Below are positions 1 to 9,053 of a DNA stretch of 64,000 nt, in pieces. Position numbers and translations under genes: made by a program. Under the pieces are notes generated by a model that had not been told where the DNA came from, did no database searches, and worked only from the letters and a program-made list of their open reading frames with translations. Every line of letters starts with the position of its first letter. The stretch's first letter is position 1. The stretch is from B4-G1 sp964393895 (lineage in GTDB: Bacteria > Chloroflexota > Anaerolineae > B4-G1): the NCBI GenBank assembly GCA_964393895.1, contig CAYMWP010000002.1:76580-140579 (forward strand). The letters run 5' to 3'.

Positions 1-614
1 CACCACTCCGCCTCCTCGTAATAGGCGAAAAAACGCTCGTCCAGCAGTCCCACCCGCTCCACCACAGCTCGCTTGACTAACATCGCACAGCCAGTGACAA
101 AGTCCACAGAGCGAGGCAAATCGCCAAACTGACCAGCATCCGCTTTGTTGAGGCCAACCATCCAGGTCTTGCCGCGCCGCCAGTCAATGGCCCCGCCCGC
201 CGACCAGATCAGGTCAGGTCGCTCATAATAGCAGACCGTCGGCCCAGCAATGCCAACGCGGGGATCCGCCTCCATTGCCTCCACCAAGCAGCGCAAAAAG
301 TCAGGCGCGACCTCGGTGTCGTTGTTCAACAACAAGACATAATCGGCCTCTTGTGCCAGAGCGTGACGCAATCCCACGTTGTTGCCTCCCGTGAACCCCA
401 GGTTTTCGCCGTTCTCGATCAACATCACCTGGGGGAAACAGGCCCGAACCGCTTCCACTGACCCATCCACCGAGCCGTTGTCCACGACCACCACGTCGTA
501 GGACGGATAGTCCAGGTCTGCCAGCGACTCCAGGCAGGCCAGGGTGTCGGCCAGACCATTCCAGTTGAGAAGAATGATGGTCACTCGAGGCGTCAGGCTC
601 TCTACTCGCTGCAT
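1..614 (-). CDS. Glycosyltransferase family 2, partial (C-terminus beyond window)
   Basis: This encodes the N-terminal 204 residues of a GT-A glycosyltransferase that would transfer a sugar from a nucleotide-sugar donor in surface glycan assembly. The translation shows the family-2 start (VTIILLNWNGLADTL), the VVVVDNGSVDGS nucleotide-binding stretch, the NLGFTGGNN motif and LLLNNDTE, which holds the DxD-like metal-binding position. CAMLVKRAVVERVGLLDERFF follows, as in rhamnosyltransferase-type GT2 proteins. The ATG lies 13 bp inside the end of the upstream SGNH gene, so the two are probably co-transcribed and translationally coupled. The reading frame runs off the left edge, so the acceptor-specificity region is missing. 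The exact sugar is unknown. Confidence 0.9.
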   Translation of the reverse strand, partial: MQRVESLTPRVTIILLNWNGLADTLACLESLADLDYPSYDVVVVDNGSVDGSVEAVRACFPQVMLIENGENLGFTGGNNVGLRHALAQEADYVLLLNNDTEVAPDFLRCLVEAMEADPRVGIAGPTVCYYERPDLIWSAGGAIDWRRGKTWMVGLNKADAGQFGDLPRSVDFVTGCAMLVKRAVVERVGLLDERFFAYYEEAEW

Positions 615-1843
615 ACCACTAGCCCCTGCTCGCACAGCATATCTGCAAGTAGCTCCCCAGCGAGGCGGTGTCCTGCTACGTTCCAATGGCCGTCCTTTGG
701 ATAGTACAAGAGCTGCCCCGTCTCCTCGGCGTACGTCTGAAACTCGTCCAACATTTCCAGGACGGGGATTCCCTCCTCGGCCAGGAACTCGCGCATGATG
801 CGGTTGGGTTTATCCAGCTCCAACTCTAGCTCCTGTACCGCCGGGAATTCCTGCATCGTTTGGGCTAGGCGATTACTCTCGACCTGGTTGCGGTCAGGCA
901 GAAGCAACACGGCCAACTGTCCTCCATTGGCTGTCACCTCATCATCCAGTTGGGCGATGATGGCCTCAGTCACCGCCCAGGCCTCCTCCCACTCCGGCGG
1001 GTACTCCACGGCATACACGTACGTGGCCATCGGAATGCCGCCTGCTATCGTGTTTTTCTCCTCAGGGTCCATCACGCCGATGGCCCGCAGCACACCCGCC
1101 AGGTCGCCCAGCCGCTGTTTAACGACGCGACCGGCCACGTGGTAGAAACGGGAATGGGCCGCCAGCCACGCCTTGACGCGCTCGACCAGGCCCTGCGGCG
1201 GAGGCGACTTCATAGACTCCACCGGGAAAGGCCAGTCGGTCAACGTCAACTCGCCACCCTCGAGCACAAAGAAGGGCTTGTAGACTTGGCCCATGTAGCG
1301 CGTCTCCATCTCCCGGTGGTTCTCCAGCACGTCGCTGGTAGATTGAAAAGCCAGCAGCACCAAATCCGGCTGATACTTGTATCCCTCCAGACGGTAGAAC
1401 AGCAACTCCAGATCGTTGCCGTAACCCCACACTCCGCCGCTGATGACCTCGACTGGCATATCGAGGCACTCGTTCAGTAACGATTCCAGCACCTCGTGGA
1501 AAGCGTCCTCCAGATCAACCTCCAGGGCATCGGCGAAGGAGTCGCCCAACACCAGGATGCGGAACGTCCCTGGGGGTTTCTCGTAGGCATACTCCCGGTC
1601 CCGCAGCCCTCTTGAGTTGATGCGCACGTAGGTCTGGAACTCGCCCGGCGCGTCAATGTTCACCCACCAGCCACTGGCGTTGGGAATGTGGGCATAGCCA
1701 AAGCGTTCATCCGGCTGCATCAGGGGATCAGGTCGCCAGTGCAGGGCGCGGGCAGCGATCTCCAAACTGATCAGGAGAAGCAACCCTCCCAGCAGGCCCC
1801 ACCCGACAACGGCACAACCCTTTCTCAACCGCGACCTTATCAC
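602..1843 (-). CDS. SGNH/GDSL hydrolase-like membrane-anchored protein (glycan O-acetyl modification?)
   Basis: This 413-residue protein has one N-terminal membrane anchor (about residues 10-30) and an SGNH-hydrolase-type body. The nucleophile block is RILVLGDSF with Ser102. The C-terminal block KDGHWNVAGH carries the Asp384-x-His386 pair expected of the catalytic triad. Related AlgJ/AlgX-like and DUF-type SGNH proteins add or remove O-acetyl groups on exopolysaccharide outside the cytoplasm. That role fits this glycan cluster and the acyltransferase gene directly upstream, but it is inference. I chose the GTG at 1843, which has GGGAG five bases upstream and overlaps the upstream stop codon. 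A GTG at 1855 is possible but lacks such a site. Confidence 0.8.
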   Translation of the reverse strand: MIRSRLRKGCAVVGWGLLGGLLLLISLEIAARALHWRPDPLMQPDERFGYAHIPNASGWWVNIDAPGEFQTYVRINSRGLRDREYAYEKPPGTFRILVLGDSFADALEVDLEDAFHEVLESLLNECLDMPVEVISGGVWGYGNDLELLFYRLEGYKYQPDLVLLAFQSTSDVLENHREMETRYMGQVYKPFFVLEGGELTLTDWPFPVESMKSPPPQGLVERVKAWLAAHSRFYHVAGRVVKQRLGDLAGVLRAIGVMDPEEKNTIAGGIPMATYVYAVEYPPEWEEAWAVTEAIIAQLDDEVTANGGQLAVLLLPDRNQVESNRLAQTMQEFPAVQELELELDKPNRIMREFLAEEGIPVLEMLDEFQTYAEETGQLLYYPKDGHWNVAGHRLAGELLADMLCEQGLVVCSE

Positions 1844-2472
1844 TACCGCTCCCACCTATCCACCTTGCCCACCACCCGGGCCGGATTACCATAAGCCAGA
1901 GAGTTGGGTGGCATACTGCGCCGCACCACCGACCCCGCGCCTATGATCGAGTTGGAGCCGATCTCCACCCCTTTCATAATGATGGTATAGGGGCCGATCC
2001 ACACGTCGTCGCCGATGGTGATGGGGGCTTCGATCTCGGCCTCCTCTTGTCCCTCCAACCACATGCGATGGCCAGTAGAGTCAAAAATGCTGCAATTCCA
2101 ACTGATCATACACCGCGCACCGATGCGCACCTCGGTGGCGGCCATGATGCGGGTGTGGGGACCAACGATGGTGCGCGTGCCGATGGACAGCAAACCTTGC
2201 CCACCCACCACGAGAACACAATCCCACGCTATGCGTGCACCCCGTCCGGCGATGATTCGGCCTGTCTTTGCATTCTTGGCGATCACCGTTCTCTTGCCAA
2301 TCACAATAGGCTCTCGAGACTCGAATTTGTGAGCATTGAGCAGAAAACGCAAGACACCGGTGACCGTTATGCGCTTGTCCCGAAAGGAATATCCCCTGAA
2401 TTCGTCCCAAAAGTGCCCCAACGGCAAAGCTTGTTCTGATGTAGATGCTGACATCGAGTTATTTGCTCCCAT
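1843..2472 (-). CDS. Hexapeptide-repeat acyltransferase (left-handed beta-helix)
   Basis: This 209-residue protein belongs to the LbetaH acyltransferases, which transfer acetyl or another acyl group from acyl-CoA to a sugar. The C-terminal half contains the typical imperfect hexapeptides (for example IGDDVWIGPYTIIMKGVEIG and SNSIIGAGSVV) and the terminal signature GNPARVVGK. The His of the family appears to be in the STGHRMW stretch. The start at 2472 has GGGAG seven bases upstream and lies 14 bp inside the flippase gene. A longer in-frame extension into the flippase has no support. It is probably an O-acetyltransferase that decorates the polysaccharide made by this cluster, and its acceptor is unknown. 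Confidence 0.87.
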   Translation of the reverse strand: MGANNSMSASTSEQALPLGHFWDEFRGYSFRDKRITVTGVLRFLLNAHKFESREPIVIGKRTVIAKNAKTGRIIAGRGARIAWDCVLVVGGQGLLSIGTRTIVGPHTRIMAATEVRIGARCMISWNCSIFDSTGHRMWLEGQEEAEIEAPITIGDDVWIGPYTIIMKGVEIGSNSIIGAGSVVRRSMPPNSLAYGNPARVVGKVDRWER

Positions 2473-3964
2473 CAACTGACTCCCGATTTCCCCGCTTGAA
2501 CAAAAGGTCGAACAACTGTGTGATCTCGTCTCGCTTGATGGCACGCAGGACAAACAAGAGTAGCAGATACAAGACCGCTCCAATGCCAATGGCGAGAAAC
2601 AGATTCAACTCGCGCAGGAACAACAGACATAATCCCATTCCTGCGGCAGCCAGACTCAGCCGCACCAGGTCTTTCCAGCGCTCACCGATGAGCAATTCGC
2701 TTCCCAGCAGCCGCCAGTATTGTCCCAATCGAACCCCACGCCCGACCACCTGCGCCACAGCCGCCCCGATCACCCCCATAGTGGGCACCGCAGCCAGGTT
2801 GAGCGCCACGCTCAGCAGCGCATTACTCACATTGACTCTGGCCCCTGCTTTTTCCAGCCGCAAGACCATGATCAGCGAACCCGTCAGCTCAGACATGAAC
2901 AGGAAAGGCAGCGTCCAAATCAGGATGCGCATCAGTGGAACAGAGTTGACAAACTCTTCGGTGTACAAGGTAACGATGAGCTTGTCCGCCAAGACCGCCC
3001 CCCCCACCGAGATGGGCAGAGAAAGCATCAAGAGATACTTGAGCGAGCGGTGAACAATCCCATAGATAGACCGCTTATCCTGGCTATAGGCACGGGTCAA
3101 GGAAGGGAACATCGAGGTGCAAACGCTCTGCGCCAGCAGCATCAACATTTGGATGAGCTGCAAAGGGACGTTATACCAACCCACGGCAGCGTCAGACAGA
3201 GTCAGAGACATCAGCACCGAGTCGAAACGGCCCTGGAGCGAGAAGGAAAGACCACTGATTCCAAACGGCAGCCCAGCCTTCACCAATTCTCTCCAGCGGC
3301 GGATGGATAGCTCCAGTTCCCGAAAGTGAATCTCCCGAAAGACGACCCGGCCGGCCAGGAGGGCCATAACCGCCACGCCAACCAGAGAAGCGATGAGCAA
3401 ACCGATGAAACCCCACCCACTGGTCAGAAAGAACGTTCCCAACCCCCAAAAGACCAATTGGTTGACCAGGGTAAAGCTGGCGGAATAATCCAACCGCTCC
3501 CAGGCCATCAGGACCGAGTCCAACGGTCCCTGGAAAGCATAGAGGAACAACCCACAAGCGGCAATGAAAATACCTAACACCATATCCTGCTCTTTGCCCA
3601 ATAGATAGGCCACCAGAGTTGTCACCCCGACCACAGCTCCAGAGAGCAGGAATCGGATCGCCACTACGTTGGGCAGCAGCCAATAGATGTTCTTCCGATC
3701 CCGAGCGATCTCGCGCAACATGTACGGGGCCATCCCCAAGTCGGAGAAAATGGCAAAGATAGCAATGAATGCCATCACCGCCGAGTACTTGCCAAAGTGT
3801 ACATCCCCTAACCGGCGGACCACGTAGATGTTAAAGATAAAAGCCAACCCTTTCATCACTACCTGCGTACCCATGACGAAAGCGGAATTGCGGGCCACTA
3901 CCGACAGGAAATCTCGCTGTGGCTGGGCATCCTGGACGGCAGGAAAGTTGGGACCTTCAGACAT
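2459..3964 (-). CDS. Polysaccharide flippase, Wzx/MOP superfamily
   Basis: This is a 501-residue polytopic membrane protein with about 12-14 hydrophobic helices, matching the polysaccharide transporter branch of the MOP exporter superfamily. The N-terminal region (SVVARNSAFVMGTQVVMKGL) and the later GLPFGISGLSFSLQGRFDSV and PLQLIQMLMLLAQSVCTSM segments are typical of Wzx-like proteins. Its role would be to flip undecaprenyl-diphosphate-linked repeat units across the membrane. The ATG has GGAGG nine bases upstream and overlaps the end of the glycosyltransferase gene by 8 bp. The flanking glycosyltransferases, acyltransferase and Wzc-like gene support a Wzx/Wzy-type pathway. A Wzy polymerase was not identified in the window. 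Confidence 0.9.
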   Translation of the reverse strand: MSEGPNFPAVQDAQPQRDFLSVVARNSAFVMGTQVVMKGLAFIFNIYVVRRLGDVHFGKYSAVMAFIAIFAIFSDLGMAPYMLREIARDRKNIYWLLPNVVAIRFLLSGAVVGVTTLVAYLLGKEQDMVLGIFIAACGLFLYAFQGPLDSVLMAWERLDYSASFTLVNQLVFWGLGTFFLTSGWGFIGLLIASLVGVAVMALLAGRVVFREIHFRELELSIRRWRELVKAGLPFGISGLSFSLQGRFDSVLMSLTLSDAAVGWYNVPLQLIQMLMLLAQSVCTSMFPSLTRAYSQDKRSIYGIVHRSLKYLLMLSLPISVGGAVLADKLIVTLYTEEFVNSVPLMRILIWTLPFLFMSELTGSLIMVLRLEKAGARVNVSNALLSVALNLAAVPTMGVIGAAVAQVVGRGVRLGQYWRLLGSELLIGERWKDLVRLSLAAAGMGLCLLFLRELNLFLAIGIGAVLYLLLLFVLRAIKRDEITQLFDLLFKRGNRESVDGSK

Positions 3965-5261
3965 CCCGTCCCACCTCCACGTTAGCGTAGACTTGAAGCA
4001 ACTCTTCGATCTCCTCTTGAACTGTCCTGACCGGTGGTACTCCCCGGCCCAATTCGGCTGCTAATCCTGGTTGCTCGACGAAACGGTATAACACACTAGC
4101 CAAGTCGTCCGCATTCCCTGGCTCGAATTGAAAGCCGTTGACGCCATCCGTCACCAGTTCGGCCATCCCCCCCAGGCGAGAGGCGACGACTGGCGTGCGA
4201 TGGGCGAAGGCTTCTAGAATGACGTTGGGGCTGTTCTCGTACCAGACGGATGGTACCACTACCAGGTCCAGTTCGCGAAAGACCCGGCTTACCTCGCTTC
4301 GCTCGTAGGTCCCCGCCAGCTTCAGCCGAGAGTCAGATCGGGCCAAACGCCGCAGCCGACGGGCGTAGGCGGGGAAGCGGGAGCCGTCACCCCAGGCTTG
4401 CACCGTCAGTGGAGCGGAGTCTATCCGCCGAACGGCTTCAAACAGAACGCGTACCCCCTTGTGAGGCGCGATCTGCCCCAGGTAGCCTATCCGCAACCCC
4501 GACGGCGGGACGGCGGTCTTCTCTGGCGCCAAGCCAGGGAAATCCCGTCCCTGGCGGGAAAAGCGAATACGCCGCGGCGGTGCACCTGCCTGAATGAACA
4601 TGTCACGCAGGAATTGGGATGGGCTGATGATGACGTTCACAGCGTTGAGCGTCTCTCGCAAATAGTCCATCCGTGCCTGCACCCGCGCCACAGAGCCAGA
4701 TTGGCTCCGCCAGTAGACCTGCATCAGGCGGGGAGCGAGTTGCCCAGGAACGCGGTAGCGCCGTTTCTCCTCGCCCAAGCAGCGGGCACAGGTGATTGCA
4801 TCAAAGGGAGGCGCACACAGTCGGCCATCGCTGCGCAGTAGGGTGATGCGTGGGCAGAGAAACCAGAAATCGGTCAGCGTGAGCACAGTGGGAATGCCCA
4901 ACCCCTGCGCCGCCCACAGCGCGCTCCCCGACATCAGGTATCCGCTGATGAGGTGAAACACGTCCGGCGTCCAATCGCTCAGATAACCGTGCAGGTGTTC
5001 CCTGATCCAGGGATTGTCGTAGGCCCAGCGGAACGGGTCAGAAGCGGCGGCCAGGTCGAAACTGAAGCGACGAACCGGCAAGCCATCGTAGACCTTGTCC
5101 TCGAATTCCAGGCCACGAGCACCGACGTCAACGGACTCGACGCAAATCACGCGCACGTCGTGCCCATAGTCTCGCAAGCGGGCAGCGGTGCGGTAGGCCC
5201 GCAACTCGGCACCGCTGGTGTAGCGCGGCGGAAAGTGATGTACGGCGACGATGATTCTCAA
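3957..5261 (-). CDS. Glycosyltransferase family 4
   Basis: This is a GT-B glycosyltransferase of 434 residues. The N-terminus MRIIVAVHHFPPRYTSGAE is the usual acceptor-domain start of family 4. The C-terminal domain carries the EAFAHRTPVVASRLGGMAEL donor-binding block with its E-x7-E-like motif. It would retain the anomeric configuration of an NDP-sugar, in the cytoplasm at the membrane. I chose TTG at 5261 because GGAG lies seven bases upstream and it gives the normal family N-terminus. A GTG at 5279 would add six residues and overlaps the upstream stop region without a clear ribosome site. It overlaps the flippase gene by 8 bp. The sugar specificity cannot be read from the sequence. Confidence 0.9.
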   Translation of the reverse strand: MRIIVAVHHFPPRYTSGAELRAYRTAARLRDYGHDVRVICVESVDVGARGLEFEDKVYDGLPVRRFSFDLAAASDPFRWAYDNPWIREHLHGYLSDWTPDVFHLISGYLMSGSALWAAQGLGIPTVLTLTDFWFLCPRITLLRSDGRLCAPPFDAITCARCLGEEKRRYRVPGQLAPRLMQVYWRSQSGSVARVQARMDYLRETLNAVNVIISPSQFLRDMFIQAGAPPRRIRFSRQGRDFPGLAPEKTAVPPSGLRIGYLGQIAPHKGVRVLFEAVRRIDSAPLTVQAWGDGSRFPAYARRLRRLARSDSRLKLAGTYERSEVSRVFRELDLVVVPSVWYENSPNVILEAFAHRTPVVASRLGGMAELVTDGVNGFQFEPGNADDLASVLYRFVEQPGLAAELGRGVPPVRTVQEEIEELLQVYANVEVGRDV

Positions 5262-5279
5262 CTTGACACTCCAGCACAC

Positions 5280-7133
5280 TCACGGTCGTGATATGGTCAA
5301 ACGCAACACGTCACCGCGAGTTTGAGAGCCTTCCAGGGCCAAAGTCAGGCCCTCGGCCAACTCCCGCCCAGAATAGGAAAATGCTTCGCCCGTATCGAGA
5401 TTGGTCACCCAATAAACGGCATCTGGCTCCACGACGTACCACTCTGGCGCTCCGTTGACACGCGGATACTCTAGTTCCATCCCCCAAATCATTCGGTGAC
5501 GCGGCGTGTCGAAACGCAATCTCCCCTCCCAGTGCTCCTGAGCAGCCAGGTAGACGTAAAGCACATCGCTATCCTGGTCTAACGCAGCCCCCACCCGAAC
5601 TCCCTCCGACCAGGGGGAGAGCATGAGACCTTGGGTCTTGTACTGACCGTACATCAGGGCCGTGCGCACAAAGTTGCCATCCAGAAGCCAGCCCTCCACA
5701 AATCCATTGGATTGCTGCTTGAGGAACATCACCTCAATCTCGTCATCCACCCAGTATTGAGCTTCGGGAACATCGAACCAGGGCAAGAGATAGAGCATGG
5801 ACTCTATCGTATCGGCATAGCCGTCGGCCCGATCGTCCTCCCAGGCCGTAGAGTGGTGCTCGGCGACCGCCCGCATCGTGCGCTCGATTTCGCTGGCGTA
5901 GCGCTCCATCCCCTCGGCCAAGTCGAAGGCGTGGAATCCGTTGAGGTTATATCCCCACGTGTCCGATAGATTGGAGTCGAAAGGCTCTCCGGTCGCTGGG
6001 ACGACACTGTGCACCCACAAACCTTCTTCGGTGCGTCCCGTCACGAGGAGCCTGTCTAGGAATTCTTGGAGAGAGCGCTTATACTGGTCGGCTTGAGGGC
6101 GATCCAGCATCCGCTCCAATAAGTAGAGTTCGGTCAGGCCAGAGATGATCTCACCGCCGTGGTCCGAGAGACGGAAGGGATAGACACCAGGAATAACCTC
6201 AGCCTCGGGCCGAAAGCGGATATCCTCCGGCAGAGGAGCCTGCGCCTGGAAATCCCAATAATCGGTCGGCAGCCCCCCATTGATGGGGAACACCTCGAAG
6301 AGGTAAGCTTCGGCGATGCGCTCGGCCATCTGCAGGTAGCGTTCGTCGCCAGTGGCCCAGTAGAGGCGGGAGAGAATCTGCAATTGAGAGCCGTTGACTT
6401 CAGTGCTGTTGGCGGGGATCGGACCACCGTCTGTCTCCACGTAGGCCGCGTCAAGGATTGCGCCCACCACCTCAACCATACGGTCGAACCAGGGGCCCTC
6501 TCCAAAACGCTCGCTGACGGTGAGCAGGCCGTCTCGGCTATACTCGGAAGCGCCGCGAATTAAGGTGTCTTGATCCGCCTCCATTACCTCACCCGAACCG
6601 AACTCGATGCTACATGGCATCGGGCCGCAGACCTCCCGCTCGTAGGTCATGATCTGCTCCCAGGAGGCCTGGCTGTCGGGGTCGAGATAGAGACTGGCGA
6701 TCAGCAGATGAGAGTACAGGTTAGCACCGACCCGATTGACGTCCCACTCCTGATAGTGCTTGGTCAGCGCCCAGGGGAGCAAGCCGGTGACAGGGTCGCG
6801 GGCGGTCTCCCAGGCCTTTAGGGCACGATAGGTCCGTTGGAACGCCTCTTGGCTGAGAGTCGCGTTCAGCATGGCCGCCTGCTCGTAGTCGGCGCGCTCC
6901 AGAGCATCATGGAGGGAGGCCACCACCAGCCGCCGGGCAGTAACTCGATCCGGGGGAGCGTTTTGCTCGCTGTAGATAGGTAGCAAGGCTGGCAAAATCC
7001 CGGCCTGCTGCAACCGCCCACGCACGCGGTCCTCGAATCTGAACGCCGGTACGGTGACGACAATCCCTCCCAGAACGATCAACACGGCGACGCTCAGGAG
7101 AAGCAATTTATGAGACTTGAGACGGGATATCAT
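5280..7133 (-). CDS. Membrane-anchored alpha/alpha-barrel-like protein of unknown function
   Basis: The product has 617 residues. One N-terminal membrane segment (about residues 10-29) is followed by a large extracytoplasmic domain. Repeated amphipathic helices with aromatic and acidic clusters (LYSHLLIASLYLDPDSQ, QLQILSRLYWATGDERYLQ, SDHGGEIISGLTELYLLERM) suggest a six-hairpin (alpha/alpha) toroid. That fold is used by glycoside hydrolases, polysaccharide lyases and sugar epimerases. The C-terminal about 120 residues look beta-rich. I cannot assign a family or catalytic residues. Its place between a glycosyltransferase and an asparagine-synthase homologue, with a 4-bp ATGA overlap to the latter, suggests it modifies or trims the exported glycan. 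Confidence 0.75.
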   Translation of the reverse strand: MISRLKSHKLLLLSVAVLIVLGGIVVTVPAFRFEDRVRGRLQQAGILPALLPIYSEQNAPPDRVTARRLVVASLHDALERADYEQAAMLNATLSQEAFQRTYRALKAWETARDPVTGLLPWALTKHYQEWDVNRVGANLYSHLLIASLYLDPDSQASWEQIMTYEREVCGPMPCSIEFGSGEVMEADQDTLIRGASEYSRDGLLTVSERFGEGPWFDRMVEVVGAILDAAYVETDGGPIPANSTEVNGSQLQILSRLYWATGDERYLQMAERIAEAYLFEVFPINGGLPTDYWDFQAQAPLPEDIRFRPEAEVIPGVYPFRLSDHGGEIISGLTELYLLERMLDRPQADQYKRSLQEFLDRLLVTGRTEEGLWVHSVVPATGEPFDSNLSDTWGYNLNGFHAFDLAEGMERYASEIERTMRAVAEHHSTAWEDDRADGYADTIESMLYLLPWFDVPEAQYWVDDEIEVMFLKQQSNGFVEGWLLDGNFVRTALMYGQYKTQGLMLSPWSEGVRVGAALDQDSDVLYVYLAAQEHWEGRLRFDTPRHRMIWGMELEYPRVNGAPEWYVVEPDAVYWVTNLDTGEAFSYSGRELAEGLTLALEGSQTRGDVLRLTISRP

Positions 7134-9013
7134 CCAGCGTCATCCTTCGGCCCATCGTAGAAGCGGCGCAACATCATCTCGTAAGTCATAATTGGTGCAA
7201 TCTTGCCAATAGTGTGCGCCTCGTGCCCAGACATATGCCGCTCAAAGACGGATCGTACGAAAGCAGGGTCAAAGATGCCTCGCTCCACGGTGCGCGAATC
7301 AAATAGCAGATCCTCGGCCCAATCACGGAGGTCGCGCCGCAGCCACCCCTCCGGATCTTCGTGGATGATGCTCCGCTGCTCTCTGGTGATGCGTCGGCGC
7401 ACCCGCTGCCACAGCCCATGGGCCTCTCGAATCAACCGATGCTCTGTCAGCAGCAGACCATCGGTGTCACGGGGTATCCAGGTCACCTCTGGAATCTCGC
7501 GGTTGATGACCGCCAGGTACAACCTGTCTCCCAGCCTGTACTCAGGAGGCATAGAATAGACAAAATCAACTAGCGCATAGTCGTAGAAGGGATAACGTGC
7601 CTCGAAGAACGCTCGCTGATAGAGCACATTCAGGTTGCTCAGCCGGGAGCCTTGGTGGATGGTGGCAAAGACATCCCACTGGCGAGCGTAATCAGGTGCT
7701 ACAAAACGCCCCAGTTGTTCCCTCAACGAGTCCCAGGACCGTCCCACAACATCTGAGTAGGTTGCTGGCATGTACAGACAACGCTCTTCAACCTCGTTGA
7801 TTCCAGGCCAGGAGAAAGCCTGGTTAAGATAGTAAAAAGCCTGGCAGTAGAAAGCGACGTCATCAGGGGCCAGCCGTAATAAGGGGGCATAGTACATAGC
7901 GCGTCCGCCCAAGACCTGGTCTCCTCCGAAGCCAGTGAGGTTCACGTCCATGAGCTCGCGGGCAGGACACAGGGTTGTCGCTGCATGGCTGTGCGTCCAG
8001 GTAATGAACCCCTCGGTGACTTCCAGGTGAAACCCAGCCTCCTCGCGCACCCAGCGGCCGCTGACTAGAGGAATGAAGTGGTGCAGACTTCCAACACGGC
8101 GAGCGATACTCCTAGCGTAGTGAGCATCGCGACAGTCGGGTATGCCATATGTCAGTGAAACAACAGGTGGGTAGATTTGCGATGCAAACCCAAGAAGAGT
8201 CCGCGAATCAAGCCCACCACTCAGGTACACTCCGATTCGATGCTTTCCCCGAGTGCGAACGTCTACAGCTTGGCGCAACAGACGACCAGTCTCCGCCACT
8301 GCGTCGCCAAAGTCAGCACCAGCGGCCCAGACCGGAATCTGGTCAAAGTCCCAATAGTGAGAAACTGTCAGAGTGTTGCTAGCCTGGTCGAATCGCAAGA
8401 GGGAGCCGTAGGGCAACAAGTGTAACCGCTCGAAGAAGGTGCGATCACCCAAAAGCCGCTGAAAGCGCAGGAACTGAGCCATGCTCGTCAGGTCTAGGCT
8501 CTTCTCAAAGGCAGGATCAGCCAAAATGCCCTTGACCTCAGGGGCAAAGATGAGCATACGGTCGTAGTGGGCATAGTAAGTAGGGATGAGTCCAAAGCGA
8601 TCATTGGCCACCAGTAGACAGCTTCGTACTCCATCCCACAGGGCCAGCACAAAGACACCTTCCAGGTCGTGGATAAAACCCTCGCCTTTGGACTGGTAGA
8701 GCCGCAGAACCAATTCGGCGTCGGAACCCAGTTCCAGCGAGTAGCCGTTGGCAGTCAGTTGGCGACGCAAGGCTTCGGTGTAATACAGTTCGCCAAAAAA
8801 GACGACAGCCAGCGACCCCTCCTCACTTCGGAGCGGTTGAGTTTCGGTGGAGAAAAGCCCAATGTTCACCTGCCCCAGCCCTACCCCCATCCGTTCGTCC
8901 GACCAAACCTGGGTGCGGGTCCACTCGCGCAGGCGTAAGCTGTCGGCCATGCGCTGCATTTGCGCAGCCAGCGGCCTCCTCTGTGAGTCTACGACGCCAA
9001 AAACGCCACTCAT
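7130..9013 (-). CDS. Asparagine synthase (glutamine-hydrolysing)-like protein with Ser in place of Cys2
   Basis: At 627 residues this has the two-domain layout of AsnB-type enzymes. An N-terminal class-II glutamine amidotransferase-like domain (about 1-200) is followed by an ATP-pyrophosphatase/synthetase domain with the PP-loop YLSGGLDSRT. Such homologues are common in surface-polysaccharide clusters, where they may amidate sugar carboxylates. The active enzymes start MCGI with Cys2 as the glutaminase nucleophile, but here the protein starts MSGVFGVV, so Cys2 is Ser. The glutaminase half is therefore probably inactive, or ammonia or another amine is used directly. It overlaps the next gene by 4 bp. 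Catalysis of asparagine synthesis itself is unlikely. Confidence 0.88.
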   Translation of the reverse strand: MSGVFGVVDSQRRPLAAQMQRMADSLRLREWTRTQVWSDERMGVGLGQVNIGLFSTETQPLRSEEGSLAVVFFGELYYTEALRRQLTANGYSLELGSDAELVLRLYQSKGEGFIHDLEGVFVLALWDGVRSCLLVANDRFGLIPTYYAHYDRMLIFAPEVKGILADPAFEKSLDLTSMAQFLRFQRLLGDRTFFERLHLLPYGSLLRFDQASNTLTVSHYWDFDQIPVWAAGADFGDAVAETGRLLRQAVDVRTRGKHRIGVYLSGGLDSRTLLGFASQIYPPVVSLTYGIPDCRDAHYARSIARRVGSLHHFIPLVSGRWVREEAGFHLEVTEGFITWTHSHAATTLCPARELMDVNLTGFGGDQVLGGRAMYYAPLLRLAPDDVAFYCQAFYYLNQAFSWPGINEVEERCLYMPATYSDVVGRSWDSLREQLGRFVAPDYARQWDVFATIHQGSRLSNLNVLYQRAFFEARYPFYDYALVDFVYSMPPEYRLGDRLYLAVINREIPEVTWIPRDTDGLLLTEHRLIREAHGLWQRVRRRITREQRSIIHEDPEGWLRRDLRDWAEDLLFDSRTVERGIFDPAFVRSVFERHMSGHEAHTIGKIAPIMTYEMMLRRFYDGPKDDAG

Positions 9014-9053
9014 TGGTTCAAAGTGCTCCCCTGTGTCTCACCACAGCAATGCC

